Of a stretch of DNA of 64,000 nucleotides, positions 24,789 to 33,083 are shown in pieces. Both the position numbers and the translations under genes were made by a program. The notes beneath the pieces were generated by a model. That model did not search any database. It was not told the origin of the DNA and saw only the letters and a program-made list of their open reading frames with translations. The stretch is taken from contig CAZYEX010000115.1 in assembly GCA_964646605.1 (NCBI GenBank), positions 1-64,000 on the forward strand. The letters are read 5' to 3'. Within the stretch, counting starts at the first letter, position 1. Every line of letters begins with the position of its first letter. The stretch comes from SBAX01 sp964646605 (GTDB taxonomy: Bacteria; Planctomycetota; Phycisphaerae; UBA1845).

Positions 24789-25409
24789 ATGCGGCCGCAG
24801 ACGGCGATGACCCTTGCTACGCTCATCCTAACGGGTGTCGCCCGCGCGGGCGGCGACGAGGGTTGCACCTGCGAGACGGCGCGGCAGACTCACGGCTGGT
24901 GTGAGGTCTGCAAAGTCGGATACGTCGCCGAGATCCGGATTCGCTCACGTTTGCTCTACGAGGAGATCGACGCCCACGGGCACGACATCATCCCCGCGAG
25001 CATCAAGTGCGAGTCGTGTCGCCGGGCGATCGACAAGGACGGTTACTGCGAAAAATGCCGGATCGGCTTTGTCGGAAAGCAGGCGTACCTCTCGCGGTTG
25101 ACCTATCATCTGGCCAAGGGCAAACCGTTCGATGCGTCGAAGTCGTCGTGCGCCGCGTGTCGGAAGAACGCGGCTGCGTACGGCTGGTGCGCGTTCTGCA
25201 AAACCGGCTTGGTGGGCAACGTGGTCATCGCCGATCGCGCCGACTACGACTCGGCCGTCAAAGCGTACGATCTGGTGCGCACGGCCGTAGATGCCGCGGA
25301 GCGCTGCGAGATGTGCGCCGTAGCTATCCTCTACGACGCCCGTTGCGACCAGTGCAAGGTTGCCTACAAAGACGGCAAGCAGATCGCCGACGCGCCTCGA
25401 CCGCCTTGA
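24789..25409 (+). CDS. Secreted four-repeat CxxC protein
   Basis: 206 residues from Met at 24789; a signal peptide (TLATLILTGVARA) ends near residue 20. The mature part is four repeats of a C..C/GxCxxCxxGYVG pattern: CTCETARQTHGWCEVCKVG, CESCRRAIDKDGYCEKCR, CAACRKNAAAYGWCAFCK, CEMCAVAILYDARCDQCKVA. Each repeat has four Cys and could bind one metal ion or form two disulphides. It is exported. No family recognised; zinc or redox roles are possible. Confidence 0.7.
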   Translation: MRPQTAMTLATLILTGVARAGGDEGCTCETARQTHGWCEVCKVGYVAEIRIRSRLLYEEIDAHGHDIIPASIKCESCRRAIDKDGYCEKCRIGFVGKQAYLSRLTYHLAKGKPFDASKSSCAACRKNAAAYGWCAFCKTGLVGNVVIADRADYDSAVKAYDLVRTAVDAAERCEMCAVAILYDARCDQCKVAYKDGKQIADAPRPP

Positions 25410-25429
25410 ACATTCCGGCGCTGGGACGA

Positions 25430-25855
25430 TCAATCCACTTGATGGGCGGCGAGGAACATCGCCTTGCCCAAGGCATCGAAGAACTGTTGATAGGGCTGGG
25501 GGTCCTCGACGGCGCGGAGATTGTATTGGGCGTTGGCGCGGACCAAGAGCTGCGTTTCACCCCGCGGACGCACGGAGACGGTCATCCGCAAGGCGTAGCG
25601 CTCCAGCTTCGTGGCGCTGACCGTGCCCAGAACATCGTCGGCGTTGTCGAGGACGAAGCCCAGGTCCTGCAAAGTGGCCATGACCGTGCGAAGGGTGGCC
25701 TTATGATCCGTGGTATCGAAGGCGCGGGTCTGAATGCTGCGAAGCTTGACGGCGCTTTCGTCGGCCTTGAGAAGCTGCGACTTGGACGACTCGCATCCCA
25801 CGGACAGACCACCGGCCAGCCCCAGGAAAACGCGGAAAACGACGCGGCGCGTCAT
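25430..25855 (-). CDS. Lipoprotein, paralogue of the next gene
   Basis: 141 residues. Signal peptide with lipobox LSVGC at about residues 17-21. The mature part shares LQDLGFVLDN, TVSAT and the tail FFDALGKAMFLAAHQVD with the neighbour 25852-26391 (LQDLGFNIDN, FFDRLSKAVFLEAHEI), so the two are duplicates. It overlaps the upstream gene by four bases. Third gene of a lipoprotein operon led by a BamE-like protein. Molecular role unknown. Confidence 0.7.
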   Translation of the reverse strand: MTRRVVFRVFLGLAGGLSVGCESSKSQLLKADESAVKLRSIQTRAFDTTDHKATLRTVMATLQDLGFVLDNADDVLGTVSATKLERYALRMTVSVRPRGETQLLVRANAQYNLRAVEDPQPYQQFFDALGKAMFLAAHQVD

Positions 25856-26391
25856 ATTTCGTGGGCCTCCAGGAAAACCGCCTTGGAGAGCCTGTCGAAA
25901 AACTCCTGGTAGGCTTTGGGGTCATCGAGCAGTTCGAGCTTGGAAATCTCGTTGCGATCGTTCCAGACGATCCGCTGAAACGTGACCCGGACGGCGATCT
26001 CGTCACCGATGGGGTGGGTCACGATCGAGGCTCGGAGTTTCTGGTTGCGGTCGATGGGAACGTCGGTGCGAAACACAAGGATCATGAAGACCTTGCCCGC
26101 GACCTGCCCACCCTCGACGGCCGTGCGATCTTTGGAGGCGACGATCAGCCCCAGGTCCGATTCGCTGTTGTCGATGTTGAAGCCTAGGTCCTGCAAGAGA
26201 CCGGCGGAAGCACTCAGAATGCGATGCTCGTCAGTAGTCGAGAATCGCCGCGTGGTCCGGCTGCGCAGTTCCATCGACGGACCGCGCATGGCCAGAGCGC
26301 CTTTGGGGATCGAGGGGGCGCATCCAATGAAAGGGCCGAGGATCAACGTACACAATAGGCACGCGACCGGACGTCGGACGACCAGGACCAT
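25852..26391 (-). CDS. Lipoprotein, paralogue of the preceding gene
   Basis: 179 residues from Met at 26391 (MVLVVRRPVACLL); the frame extends to 26577 but that overlaps the BamE-like gene. The lipobox is FIGC. Residues LQDLGFNIDNSESDLGLIVAS and the final FFDRLSKAVFLEAHEI match the paralogue. It lies eight bases after the stop of the BamE-like gene and four bases inside the next. It is likely an outer-membrane-associated lipoprotein, but the planctomycete envelope differs from that of model bacteria. Confidence 0.7.
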   Translation of the reverse strand: MVLVVRRPVACLLCTLILGPFIGCAPSIPKGALAMRGPSMELRSRTTRRFSTTDEHRILSASAGLLQDLGFNIDNSESDLGLIVASKDRTAVEGGQVAGKVFMILVFRTDVPIDRNQKLRASIVTHPIGDEIAVRVTFQRIVWNDRNEISKLELLDDPKAYQEFFDRLSKAVFLEAHEI

Positions 26392-26399
26392 GGGCAATC

Positions 26400-26867
26400 T
26401 CAAAAACGCGATGTGTGATAGGCGAAGTCGCGGACCTTTTTGGCGTCGTCGAACTTGATGATGACGGTCAAGGTGCGTTGACTCTGCGAGGACGCCCCCG
26501 CCCGTCCGCTCGCTCCGCCGCCCAGTCCGCCGCCGCCGCTGTGACCGAACCCTACTCCGCCGCCGAGAATCGTCCACCCGCTCTCCGAAACCACCACGTC
26601 AGTGGCGAACTTGTCGTAGACCCAAACCTCGCGCCCGTCGCCCTCGCCGGTGACCACGTTGGGGCTGCCCAGGGCTTCGATGACGTCGGCCCCGCTCATC
26701 CCCAGTCGAATCTCCCGCTGCACCTTCCCCGCGGTGAGTCGATCCCCCTCCAGCCCCGCTTGGGTGTCGCGTGCGTGGTAACTGGCCGGGCAACCGAGCG
26801 CGAACAACAAGACCGGAATCGCAACGACCGCCCCGGCACGATTAGCATTTTGGATCATGAGACCCAT
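26400..26867 (-). CDS. SmpA/OmlA (BamE-like) lipoprotein
   Basis: 155 residues. A signal peptide ends in LFALGC (residues about 21-26). VQREIRLGMSGADVIEALGSPNVVTGEGDGREVWVYDKF is the typical BamE/SmpA-OmlA core (LGMS..DVI..LGSP...). A glycine-serine-rich loop (GGGVGFGHSGGGGLGG) separates the last strand. BamE assists beta-barrel protein assembly in proteobacteria; here only the fold and lipid anchor are shared. It heads a three-gene run of lipoproteins. Confidence 0.72.
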   Translation of the reverse strand: MGLMIQNANRAGAVVAIPVLLFALGCPASYHARDTQAGLEGDRLTAGKVQREIRLGMSGADVIEALGSPNVVTGEGDGREVWVYDKFATDVVVSESGWTILGGGVGFGHSGGGGLGGGASGRAGASSQSQRTLTVIIKFDDAKKVRDFAYHTSRF

Positions 26868-26990
26868 TCGTACGCCCGATTCCGCCCCATGTCAACTCGG
26901 CTCCCGGTCTGGTACTTGTAATGTTCAAAATTTTCCGCCCATCGACAGGCACGCTATGATGCTTGCACGAGCGGGCCGCGACGTACGAAC

Positions 26991-27255
26991 CGGTGTGGAA
27001 TCGCCGAGGTAGCCCTGTCCGCGGTCGAGGGGGCCATCGGCGAGAAGCTTGCGGGCAGGCCTGAGCCGAACCCAGTTGAAGCGCCCGAACCCGACACACG
27101 CAACCCCGCAACCGCGGCGTTCAGCGGGCTAGGGGCGTCCGGCGGCGGCAAGGCACGGGTAGCGACGCTCAGCCCCAGAAAACGTCACGAAATCGCTCGA
27201 AAAGCGGCAAAAGCCCCTGTGAAAGAAGCCAGCTTGACCGGACTTAACTTATAGG
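26991..27255 (+). pseudogene. Remnant of a KGGKAR/RREIARKAA-type cargo gene
   Basis: In the frame ending with TAG at 27253-27255 the translation reads AEVALSAVEGAIGEKLAG, then NPATAAFSGLGASGGGKARV and LSPRKRHEIARKAAKAPV. This resembles a family often found beside toxin-antitoxin or mobile genes (NPAAVALGRLGGKKGGKAR ... LSPERRKEIARKAA...). I could find no in-frame ATG, GTG or TTG start after the upstream stop at 26919-26921, so it is probably decayed. The HigB-like gene starts six bases later. Confidence 0.45.
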
Positions 27256-27260
27256 TTAAG

Positions 27261-27659
27261 ATGGATAAGCACACGGTCGATCCACTTTACGTCGGACCGA
27301 CATACGTGACGAACGTTTGGATTTCGGAGCGCGCCGTCAAGAATCTGAAAAAGCTAAGTGCATCCCCAGACGTGGGGAAGCTTCTTGACAAGGTCGCATA
27401 CTGGGCAGAAAGCGGCTTCGCAAAGTGGGAGGGTTCGCCTGGATCGGGCAGGCCGATTGTTCACGAATGGGACGGCGTATTCCGGCTCGGATATAGATCG
27501 CTGCATAGAATACTCGGGTTCTATGAAAACAACGACAAGCGGCTCTTCGTCGCCATTGACGCCTTCCTAAAGAAAAGCCAGAAGTTGTCGTCAGCGGAGC
27601 GCGGATACATCAACGAGGTTGCCAAGATCAAGAAACTCGATCTTTGGGAGAGGCGATAG
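27261..27659 (+). CDS. HigB-like/RelE-superfamily toxin (phage Gp49-like)
   Basis: 132 residues. The RelE-like core is in the second half: GSGRPIVHEWDGVFRLGYRSLHRILGFYENNDKRLFVAIDAFLKKSQKLSSAE, with the usual toxin order of strands and a charged C-terminal helix. The first 40 residues are an N-terminal extension. The HTH gene starts within its stop codon (TAGTG), so toxin precedes antitoxin, as in HigBA. The AT-richer codons compared with the neighbours suggest acquisition. Confidence 0.72.
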   Translation: MDKHTVDPLYVGPTYVTNVWISERAVKNLKKLSASPDVGKLLDKVAYWAESGFAKWEGSPGSGRPIVHEWDGVFRLGYRSLHRILGFYENNDKRLFVAIDAFLKKSQKLSSAERGYINEVAKIKKLDLWERR

Positions 27660-28114
27660 TGAGCGTGGATCAGCTTAGACAATTACGAGAAGCGTACCGC
27701 AAGACTCCGGATAGCTACGTGCATGAATTGCGCCTTAGTTTCGCGGAAGTTGTCGTTGATCGCCTGCAAGAGCTGGGCTGGAACCAGAAAACCTTAAGCG
27801 ACAAGCTGGGCGTGACAGAACCCTTGATAAGCCGCCTGCTCAGCGGGGACCACAATTGGACTTCTGAATCGGCGGGGCGGCTTCTCTTTGCGCTGGGCGT
27901 GCGAGCAAGGGTACGTAAGGGACCTTTCCTACAGGAAACGTTCGCAAACGCGGTAACGGATGACGCTGTTTGGCTATTTCACGCCATCAGCGGTGATGAG
28001 AAAGAAATTCAAACGGAGGCATATAACAGTGGGCAAACGCCAGAAATCCTCAAGAAAATCACGAGAACCGAAGGCGGTGCTTTCCAAGGCGGTCCGCGGC
28101 GTACTGTCGCCTAA
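27659..28114 (+). CDS. HTH (Xre-type) antitoxin
   Basis: 151 residues from the GTG at 27659, which shares a base with the toxin stop codon and has GGGAG upstream; TTG at 27644 is the alternative. A Xre-type helix-turn-helix is at about residues 25-75: VVDRLQELGWNQKTLSDKLGVTEPLISRLLSGDHNW. The C-terminal extension (FLQETFANAVTDDAVWLFHAI) is likely the toxin-binding or dimer part. It probably neutralises the HigB-like protein and represses the operon. Confidence 0.82.
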   Translation: MSVDQLRQLREAYRKTPDSYVHELRLSFAEVVVDRLQELGWNQKTLSDKLGVTEPLISRLLSGDHNWTSESAGRLLFALGVRARVRKGPFLQETFANAVTDDAVWLFHAISGDEKEIQTEAYNSGQTPEILKKITRTEGGAFQGGPRRTVA

Positions 28115-28355
28115 AGACCCCGACCTGCAAATCATCGCTTCCGGGGCGCCACCGTTCTGGGTCGATAGGATGGAGGTGTCGCTGCGGGCCGATGCCCCGA
28201 TTGCCATGTTGCGTTTCTTCGCTATCGTTCCCCCTAATGTACTTATCGAGTCTTCCCGGCTTCAGACTACGATTGCGCACGTGAAGCGCATGATAGACGT
28301 GCTCTGTCGGAGCCTAGACTATTATCCCACGAAAGGCGAGCCGAAACGCTCGTAG
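28029..28355 (+). CDS. DUF3467-like protein linked to a TA module
   Basis: 108 residues from the GTG at 28029, which has a perfect GGAGG nine bases upstream. The first 25 residues are very basic (GKRQKSSRKSREPK). The rest (DRMEVSLRADAPIAMLRFFAIVPPNVLIESSRLQTTIAHVKRMIDVLCRSLDYYPTK split into two strands and a helix) has the size and arrangement of DUF3467-like proteins, a weak match by eye. It starts inside the antitoxin gene, which ends at 28114, so the three genes are translationally coupled. Confidence 0.5.
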   Translation: MGKRQKSSRKSREPKAVLSKAVRGVLSPKDPDLQIIASGAPPFWVDRMEVSLRADAPIAMLRFFAIVPPNVLIESSRLQTTIAHVKRMIDVLCRSLDYYPTKGEPKRS

Positions 28356-28506
28356 CGGCCGCCATCCAAACAGAGCGGAAGCCGAGCACCGTTCGCCAAA
28401 GATCAACGGGCTGCCGGACCGCGTTTGGACGCCGGACGGGTTCATTTGGCTGTTACATCGAAACGACATCAGTACCCCCTGCCCGGGCAAGCTTCTGGTG
28501 TATGCC

Positions 28507-29268
28507 TCAGTCTGCGTCCACGATCCGCTGCGTGGCTCGGGGAACCAAAGCCGTTCCCAGCGCCGGCTCGCGACCCATGAGATGCGCGATGTGGTAGTTT
28601 AGCACGCTGAAAACGCCAGCCGCAGCGCCGCTCTGTGGATCGTGCCCTTCCTCGGCGACCAGCCTTCGGAGCGTGTCCACCGTTCGCGCCGACACTTGCC
28701 GTTTCTCCACTCGACCCCCCTCGCAATGTCGGCACACCAGTCCGCCCTCGAAGGACGAAAAGTGGGTGAGGTCCTCCTCGCGTCCGCACTCCACGCACGA
28801 ATCGAAACGCGGCAATGATCCGATCGAATCGAGCAGCGAGACTTGGTATCGCAGAACGGTTTCCAGAGGGGCCGCGGATTCGCACAGCTCCTCCAGCGCA
28901 CCCACCAAGGCCGCGAACAGTTCGACGTGCGGATCCCAATCCTCAGTCAGGGCCGCGGTGATTTCCCCGACGTACTGACCGGCGTGAATGCGCGGCAGCT
29001 TCTCGCGCAGTCCGAGCCAACTTTGACCTTGCTTCCATTCCGTCAACGTCGCCAGTCGCTCTCCTCGTTCCGTTCGACTGCTCCACACCACGGAGCCGAT
29101 CTCGAGAAGATCGATCCCCACCGCAAACCGCGTCTTGGTCCCCCGCTTGATCCCTTTGGCGATGGCGCGGACTTTCCCGTGTTCTCGCGAAAAGAGCACC
29201 AGAACCTGCGAGGTCTCGGAGTAATCCACGCGCCCCAGCACGACGGCTTCGTCTCGCGTCAAGGACAT
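28507..29268 (-). CDS. recO: DNA repair protein RecO
   Basis: 253 residues from the ATG at 29268 (MSLTRDEAVVLGRVDYSETS). The OB-fold N-terminus (VLFSREHGKVRAIAKGIKRG) and the zinc site in the C-terminal helical half (CVECGREEDL ... CRHCEGG) are standard. RecO anneals ssDNA and loads RecA with RecR/RecF at gaps. The frame remains open upstream to 29526 but that part reads as non-coding. It lies 62 bases downstream of motB on the same strand; the intergenic segment is short enough for cotranscription. Confidence 0.9.
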   Translation of the reverse strand: MSLTRDEAVVLGRVDYSETSQVLVLFSREHGKVRAIAKGIKRGTKTRFAVGIDLLEIGSVVWSSRTERGERLATLTEWKQGQSWLGLREKLPRIHAGQYVGEITAALTEDWDPHVELFAALVGALEELCESAAPLETVLRYQVSLLDSIGSLPRFDSCVECGREEDLTHFSSFEGGLVCRHCEGGRVEKRQVSARTVDTLRRLVAEEGHDPQSGAAAGVFSVLNYHIAHLMGREPALGTALVPRATQRIVDAD

Positions 29269-29330
29269 GCCGACATCGTACCCGATCGACAAACGTGCCG
29301 GGAGAAAACGCGGTTCGACCGGGCGTGATC

Positions 29331-30185
29331 CTACTTTGGATCGGGATGGGCGGGTTCGGCGTCCTTGGAGGGGTCGGGGGCTTGCTCGTCCTCGGCCGCC
29401 GTCCGCACGACTTGATCGGTGACGATGAGTTCGACGCGTTGATTCGTACGTTGCCCAGCCTCGTCGTAGGCAAGGGGCACCAGTCGCTCTCCATCGGCGC
29501 AGGCCACCAGTTGCAACTGGGCCCACGAAATCCCCTCGCGGACCATCGCCTCCGCGACCGCCGTCGCACGCTCATACGACAACCGCGCACCGCGGTCGGA
29601 TTTCCCAAAGGACTCCGCGGCGCTGACGTGCCCGCGTATCTCGATGACCAGATTGTGCCCTTGCACGACTTTCCGCATCTGCCGCAAGGCTTCGAACGCC
29701 TCCTCGGTCAATTCCGCGCTTCCCGTTTCGAAGGGAACCGAACCCGCGGGACTGTGGTAGACGGACTTGCGAATCGACTTGACGTCATGCTCGCGCCCGA
29801 TTTGCCCTTCCTGATCCGCGGGACTCGGTCCCGAGCGCTCGATCAGTCGTCGCACCAGCGGAAGGTCGATGGGATTGGCGGAGTTCGGATCGACCGGATT
29901 GTTGAACGCCTCGCGGATGGCGATGGCCAGGTCGATCATCTCCGGCGACGGCGACGGGTGACCGGGCTCCTTGCCTTCCCCCCCCGGACCGCCCGTCGCC
30001 GGCTTGAGGTTCATCGCCAGCAGAATCACGAAGAAGCCCATCATCAGCGTGACGTTGTCGGCGAAGGAGATCAACCATTCGGGCGCTCCCTCGTGCTCCT
30101 CATGGCTGCCGCCGCCGTGTGCGCCGCCGTGGCCGTGCCCGCCGCCGGAGTGTCCCTTCTCGTCATGTTTTTCGCCCGAGGACAC
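29331..30185 (-). CDS. motB: Flagellar motor protein MotB
   Basis: 284 residues. The N-terminus is rich in His and Gly (HSGGGHGHGGAHGGGSHEEHEG). The single membrane helix is WLISFADNVTLMMGFFVILLA; the essential Asp is D43, in FADN. The periplasmic OmpA-like domain binds peptidoglycan: FETGSAELTEEAFEALRQM, VIEIRGHVS, SYERATAVAEAMV, TNQRVELIV. With MotA it forms the ion-driven stator that powers the flagellar motor. motA is upstream on the same strand, 62 bases away. No other flagellar structural gene is present. Confidence 0.85.
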   Translation of the reverse strand: MSSGEKHDEKGHSGGGHGHGGAHGGGSHEEHEGAPEWLISFADNVTLMMGFFVILLAMNLKPATGGPGGEGKEPGHPSPSPEMIDLAIAIREAFNNPVDPNSANPIDLPLVRRLIERSGPSPADQEGQIGREHDVKSIRKSVYHSPAGSVPFETGSAELTEEAFEALRQMRKVVQGHNLVIEIRGHVSAAESFGKSDRGARLSYERATAVAEAMVREGISWAQLQLVACADGERLVPLAYDEAGQRTNQRVELIVTDQVVRTAAEDEQAPDPSKDAEPAHPDPK

Positions 30186-30247
30186 TGGGAACCTCCCGAC
30201 GCGGACTTCTGCCTCTCGCCGTGCCGGTCAGCGCGGCGGGAAAAACG

Positions 30248-31024
30248 TTACGCCGCCTTGAGCTGTCCGCGACGCGCCGCGGGCACGAAGGCCAACATGC
30301 GATCCATGGTCACCCGCGGATTGTCGCCCGCTTGCACGGAAAGAATCCCCTGCAAGACCATCTCGCGGTTGATGATCTCCTCGGAGGAGCGCAGGGCCAG
30401 CTTGTCGCCGATGGGACCGGCGATGGCGTTGGCCAGCAACGTACCGTACATCGTCGCCGTCACCGCCAGCGCCAACATCTTGCCCATGTCGGCCACGCTT
30501 CCGCCCAGGTTGGCGAACATGCCGATCTGTCCGATCAACGTGGCCACCAACCCCCATCCCGGACCGTACAGTTTGATCAGATCGAAGAATTTCTTTCCCG
30601 ATTTGTGCCGCTCCTGCATGGCCAGGATTTCCATGCGCAGGGTGGCTTCGATGGCGTTGGCGTCCAGTCCGTCGATGGCCATGCGCAGGGCGGAGGCCAG
30701 GAAGGGGTCCTTGACGTTCTTCACTTCGCTTTCCAGCGAAAGGATGCCGTCTCGCCGGGCCTTTTCGCTGAAGGCGACCACGGATTTGACCACGTCCACG
30801 GACTCCGGAATTTTGTTGAACATGAAGCGTTTGATGTAGCCTCCGACGGCTGTCACCCGCGCCAGCGGCAAGGACATGAACACGACGCTGATGCTCCCGC
30901 CGAATACGGCGAGGACTCCCTCCAGGGAGAAGAACATCGCGAAGTCGCCGTGCGAGGAGTGGTAAAACAGGAGGAACATGCACACGCTCCCCACCACCAC
31001 CCCGATCAGACTGGATAGGTCCAC
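30248..31024 (-). CDS. motA: Flagellar motor protein MotA
   Basis: 258 residues. Four membrane helices: near 3-22, 32-52, 150-175 and 182-205 (LYGPGWGLVATLIGQIGMF and KMLALAVTATMYGTLLANAI). Between them is a cytoplasmic domain with the charged residues that touch the rotor (SEKARRDGILSLESEVKN, LRMAIDGLDAN). It works with MotB. It is the first gene of the motAB pair. The promoter lies in the 31025-31300 region but I could not identify it with certainty. Confidence 0.88.
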   Translation of the reverse strand: MDLSSLIGVVVGSVCMFLLFYHSSHGDFAMFFSLEGVLAVFGGSISVVFMSLPLARVTAVGGYIKRFMFNKIPESVDVVKSVVAFSEKARRDGILSLESEVKNVKDPFLASALRMAIDGLDANAIEATLRMEILAMQERHKSGKKFFDLIKLYGPGWGLVATLIGQIGMFANLGGSVADMGKMLALAVTATMYGTLLANAIAGPIGDKLALRSSEEIINREMVLQGILSVQAGDNPRVTMDRMLAFVPAARRGQLKAA

Positions 31025-31584
31025 GCGCTTTCCTCACCGCGGCGGTCGTGCCGTACCGCGGACGTTCTCGAATTCCCGGACGCGGCCGTCGTGCCGCGCG
31101 CATCCCATCGGGACCGTGCGAGATTTCGGCGCACGGTCCACCGTCCGATCCTATCGGCACGTTCCGATAGGGACTGATTCGACGGGCCGGCGCTCGAAAG
31201 CGACCCATAAACATCCGCCATACGCGCTCCGTCTGCGACACAGAGTTATAGGTGCCACGACACGGCACTCTGCATTATCGGTCACTCATGCGCCGCTGAC
31301 GGCCGGTTCCCCGCAGCCGCGCATCATCTCTCGCGGGCATTTCGCTGACCGCTTCGTCCGGTGATCTCGGACCTTCGCGACGGCGGTCCGAACGCTTCGA
31401 TCAGCAGCGCCTTGGAGGATTTCAATGCAGCGTCACCCCTTGTGCGTGACGCCCAATGCGACGCCGCGCCGCCCACGAAGGGTCGGCGCTACACTCTTCA
31501 ACGGGCTGATGGGGAAGGGATATGCAAACGGCAGCGCCGACGCCAATCGATCGGTGCCGCGGCTTGCTTGACGCGTTGGAAAGC
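31025..31584. other. 560-base gap upstream of motA, no gene seen
   Basis: Open frames here lack family motifs and good start contexts. On the minus strand near 31250-31280 there is CGATAAT and CCTATAAC, candidates for the motA promoter, but no convincing -35 partner. I see nothing else. Confidence 0.5.
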
Positions 31585-31630
31585 AAAAAGGGGCCTCTCG
31601 GCGACGGTCGGGCCGTCGCCAAGAGACCCC
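31585..31630 (-). terminator. Intrinsic terminator of the small lipoprotein gene
   Basis: On the minus strand GGGGTCTCTTGGCGACGG, loop CCCGA, CCGTCGCCGAGAGGCCCC, with two G:U pairs, then TTTTTGC. It is 25 bases after the stop of the gene 31656-31877 and is a textbook Rho-independent terminator. Confidence 0.88.
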
Positions 31631-31655
31631 TGCGTTTCTGGGTATGGGGGCTTCC

Positions 31656-31877
31656 CTACGTCGTGGTGAGGTCCGAGCTCCCGCCGTTGCCGTCATCCAG
31701 GCTCAGGAAGAACGCTGAGATCAGGGCGGTGGAGAGGCTGCCGGTGGTTGCCTCGAGTCCCTCCAAAAGGACTCCGCGCACCGCCGGATCGCAACCGCTG
31801 AGTTGGAACGCCGTGCCGCCGATGGAAAGGGTCATCACCGTCCGTAAGAACCGTTTTCGCACGTTTCGTCGTACCAT
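31656..31877 (-). CDS. Small secreted lipoprotein
   Basis: 73 residues. A signal peptide with a lipobox at LSGC (about residues 26-29), then CDPAVRGVLLEGLEATTGSLS and a hydrophobic stretch (LISAFFLSL) with a Gly/Ser/Asp end. Tiny lipoproteins with GCDPxVR..LL.GLE are a recurring planctomycete type in my experience. Short Gly-rich tail and its own terminator indicate an expressed gene. Function unknown. Confidence 0.65.
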   Translation of the reverse strand: MVRRNVRKRFLRTVMTLSIGGTAFQLSGCDPAVRGVLLEGLEATTGSLSTALISAFFLSLDDGNGGSSDLTTT

Positions 31878-32125
31878 GGGCTCGTGCTCCTATGCGGGCT
31901 TCGACCGCGAAGCCCCGCCAATCGTCGTGCCGTTCGGGTTGGACCCGGCCAACTCCTCGGCGGGCACTTTGTACCGCGCAGTTTTCCGGCTTTCAACTTA
32001 CCGGACCGTCCCCGACGACTTATCGGGTCGTTATACCCATCGGACGTGGCGGCGCTGCGGTTTAACACTTCCGATATTTTAGCGCCTCCGCCGCCCGGTA
32101 CCGCCGTGGCGAAGCTGGGAATCGC

Positions 32126-32794
32126 CTAATACGGCAGGCTGGTCGCGGTTGCGGCGCTGGCTACGGCACGGCGGAGTGTGGAAACCGGGAAGAACCGACC
32201 GGGGCAGGCTGTCTTGTGGGTCACGGCCCCGTGGCTGACTACCCGGTCCGGCGGGATCGCGCAGCGATTGCAAAGGAAGGCCACCAGGCGTTCGAGGGCT
32301 GCGAGTTGACGCTGCGTGGGACGCGTGCGGGTGAAGTCTCCGACCAGGCAGATGCCGATCCCGTGGTCATTGAAGTAATTGTCCGCCGTCTTGCAATGGG
32401 CGCCATGCTTTTGCGTATGCCAACGGGAGCCGACCTCCACCAATCCGTCCGGGGTGTCGGTGCCGTTGCCGATGACAAAATGGTAGCCGAGCTCATCCCA
32501 ACCCTTGTCGCGATGGTAGCGATCGAAACTGCGGGCCGAGCCGGTGACCGTGGCGCTGTGATGGAGAACGATGGTGGTCCATCGTTGGCTGACTCGACCG
32601 GCTCGGGGACTCCAGGCCGGATCTCCTCGCGCCTCCCGTTCCGATTGTCGTGGGCCGGGCACGTCGCGGGGGGAGATCGACCGCGGGGTGCCAGGCCGAA
32701 CTTGGGGCGAGGCCGGCCGAGGCGCCGCAGGGGGCGTCACGCAGCTCGTCATCCCAAGGATCAGGAACAGAGTCCCGGCAATCAGCCTACGCAT
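32126..32794 (-). CDS. N-acetylmuramoyl-L-alanine amidase, PGRP-type lipoprotein
   Basis: 222 residues. Signal peptide with lipobox GMTSC (residues 15-19), then a Pro/Arg-rich linker, then the amidase_2/PGRP domain: TIVLHHSATV (first Zn ligand His), LGYHFVIGNG, VEVGSRWHTQKHGAH and VVSHGAVTHKTACPGRFFP (His and Cys ligands). This hydrolyses the amide between the glycan and stem peptide of peptidoglycan. It acts outside the cytoplasm. The gene is monocistronic, with the promoter candidate at 32856. Confidence 0.9.
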   Translation of the reverse strand: MRRLIAGTLFLILGMTSCVTPPAAPRPASPQVRPGTPRSISPRDVPGPRQSEREARGDPAWSPRAGRVSQRWTTIVLHHSATVTGSARSFDRYHRDKGWDELGYHFVIGNGTDTPDGLVEVGSRWHTQKHGAHCKTADNYFNDHGIGICLVGDFTRTRPTQRQLAALERLVAFLCNRCAIPPDRVVSHGAVTHKTACPGRFFPVSTLRRAVASAATATSLPY

Positions 32795-32855
32795 GAAAGT
32801 CTCCGGTTGGGGATCGCTCGAACGGTCCGACGCTTCGCCTCCCGCAATACGCCTA

Positions 32856-32885
32856 GTTATCGGTCAACCCAACGCTCCACGTCAA
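32856..32885 (-). promoter_or_regulatory. Promoter candidate for the amidase gene
   Basis: On the minus strand TTGACG and GATAAC with an 18-base spacer, about 60 bases upstream of the start codon at 32794. The -35 is strong, the -10 moderate. Confidence 0.4.
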
Positions 32886-33083
32886 GCGAATCGAATCGCG
32901 GCGGTGAATGTGGAACGGTGGGCCGGTCCCGGAACCCGGCTTTCGGTATCCCCCTGGCTAGCGCTGAATATCGGAACCTTTCTCATTCCGGCCATCCCGT
33001 TCGACGATAGTCCGCTCGTCGGTCACCAAGAACGGCTGCGGCAAGGAAGCCGACAGTAACGAACCGGCAAGGAAGCGTGTTGT

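Noticed and set aside
31240..31300. A sigma-28 (FliA-type) promoter upstream of motA
   Set aside because: ACCGATAA is present on the minus strand but no TAAA-like -35 is found at the correct spacing.
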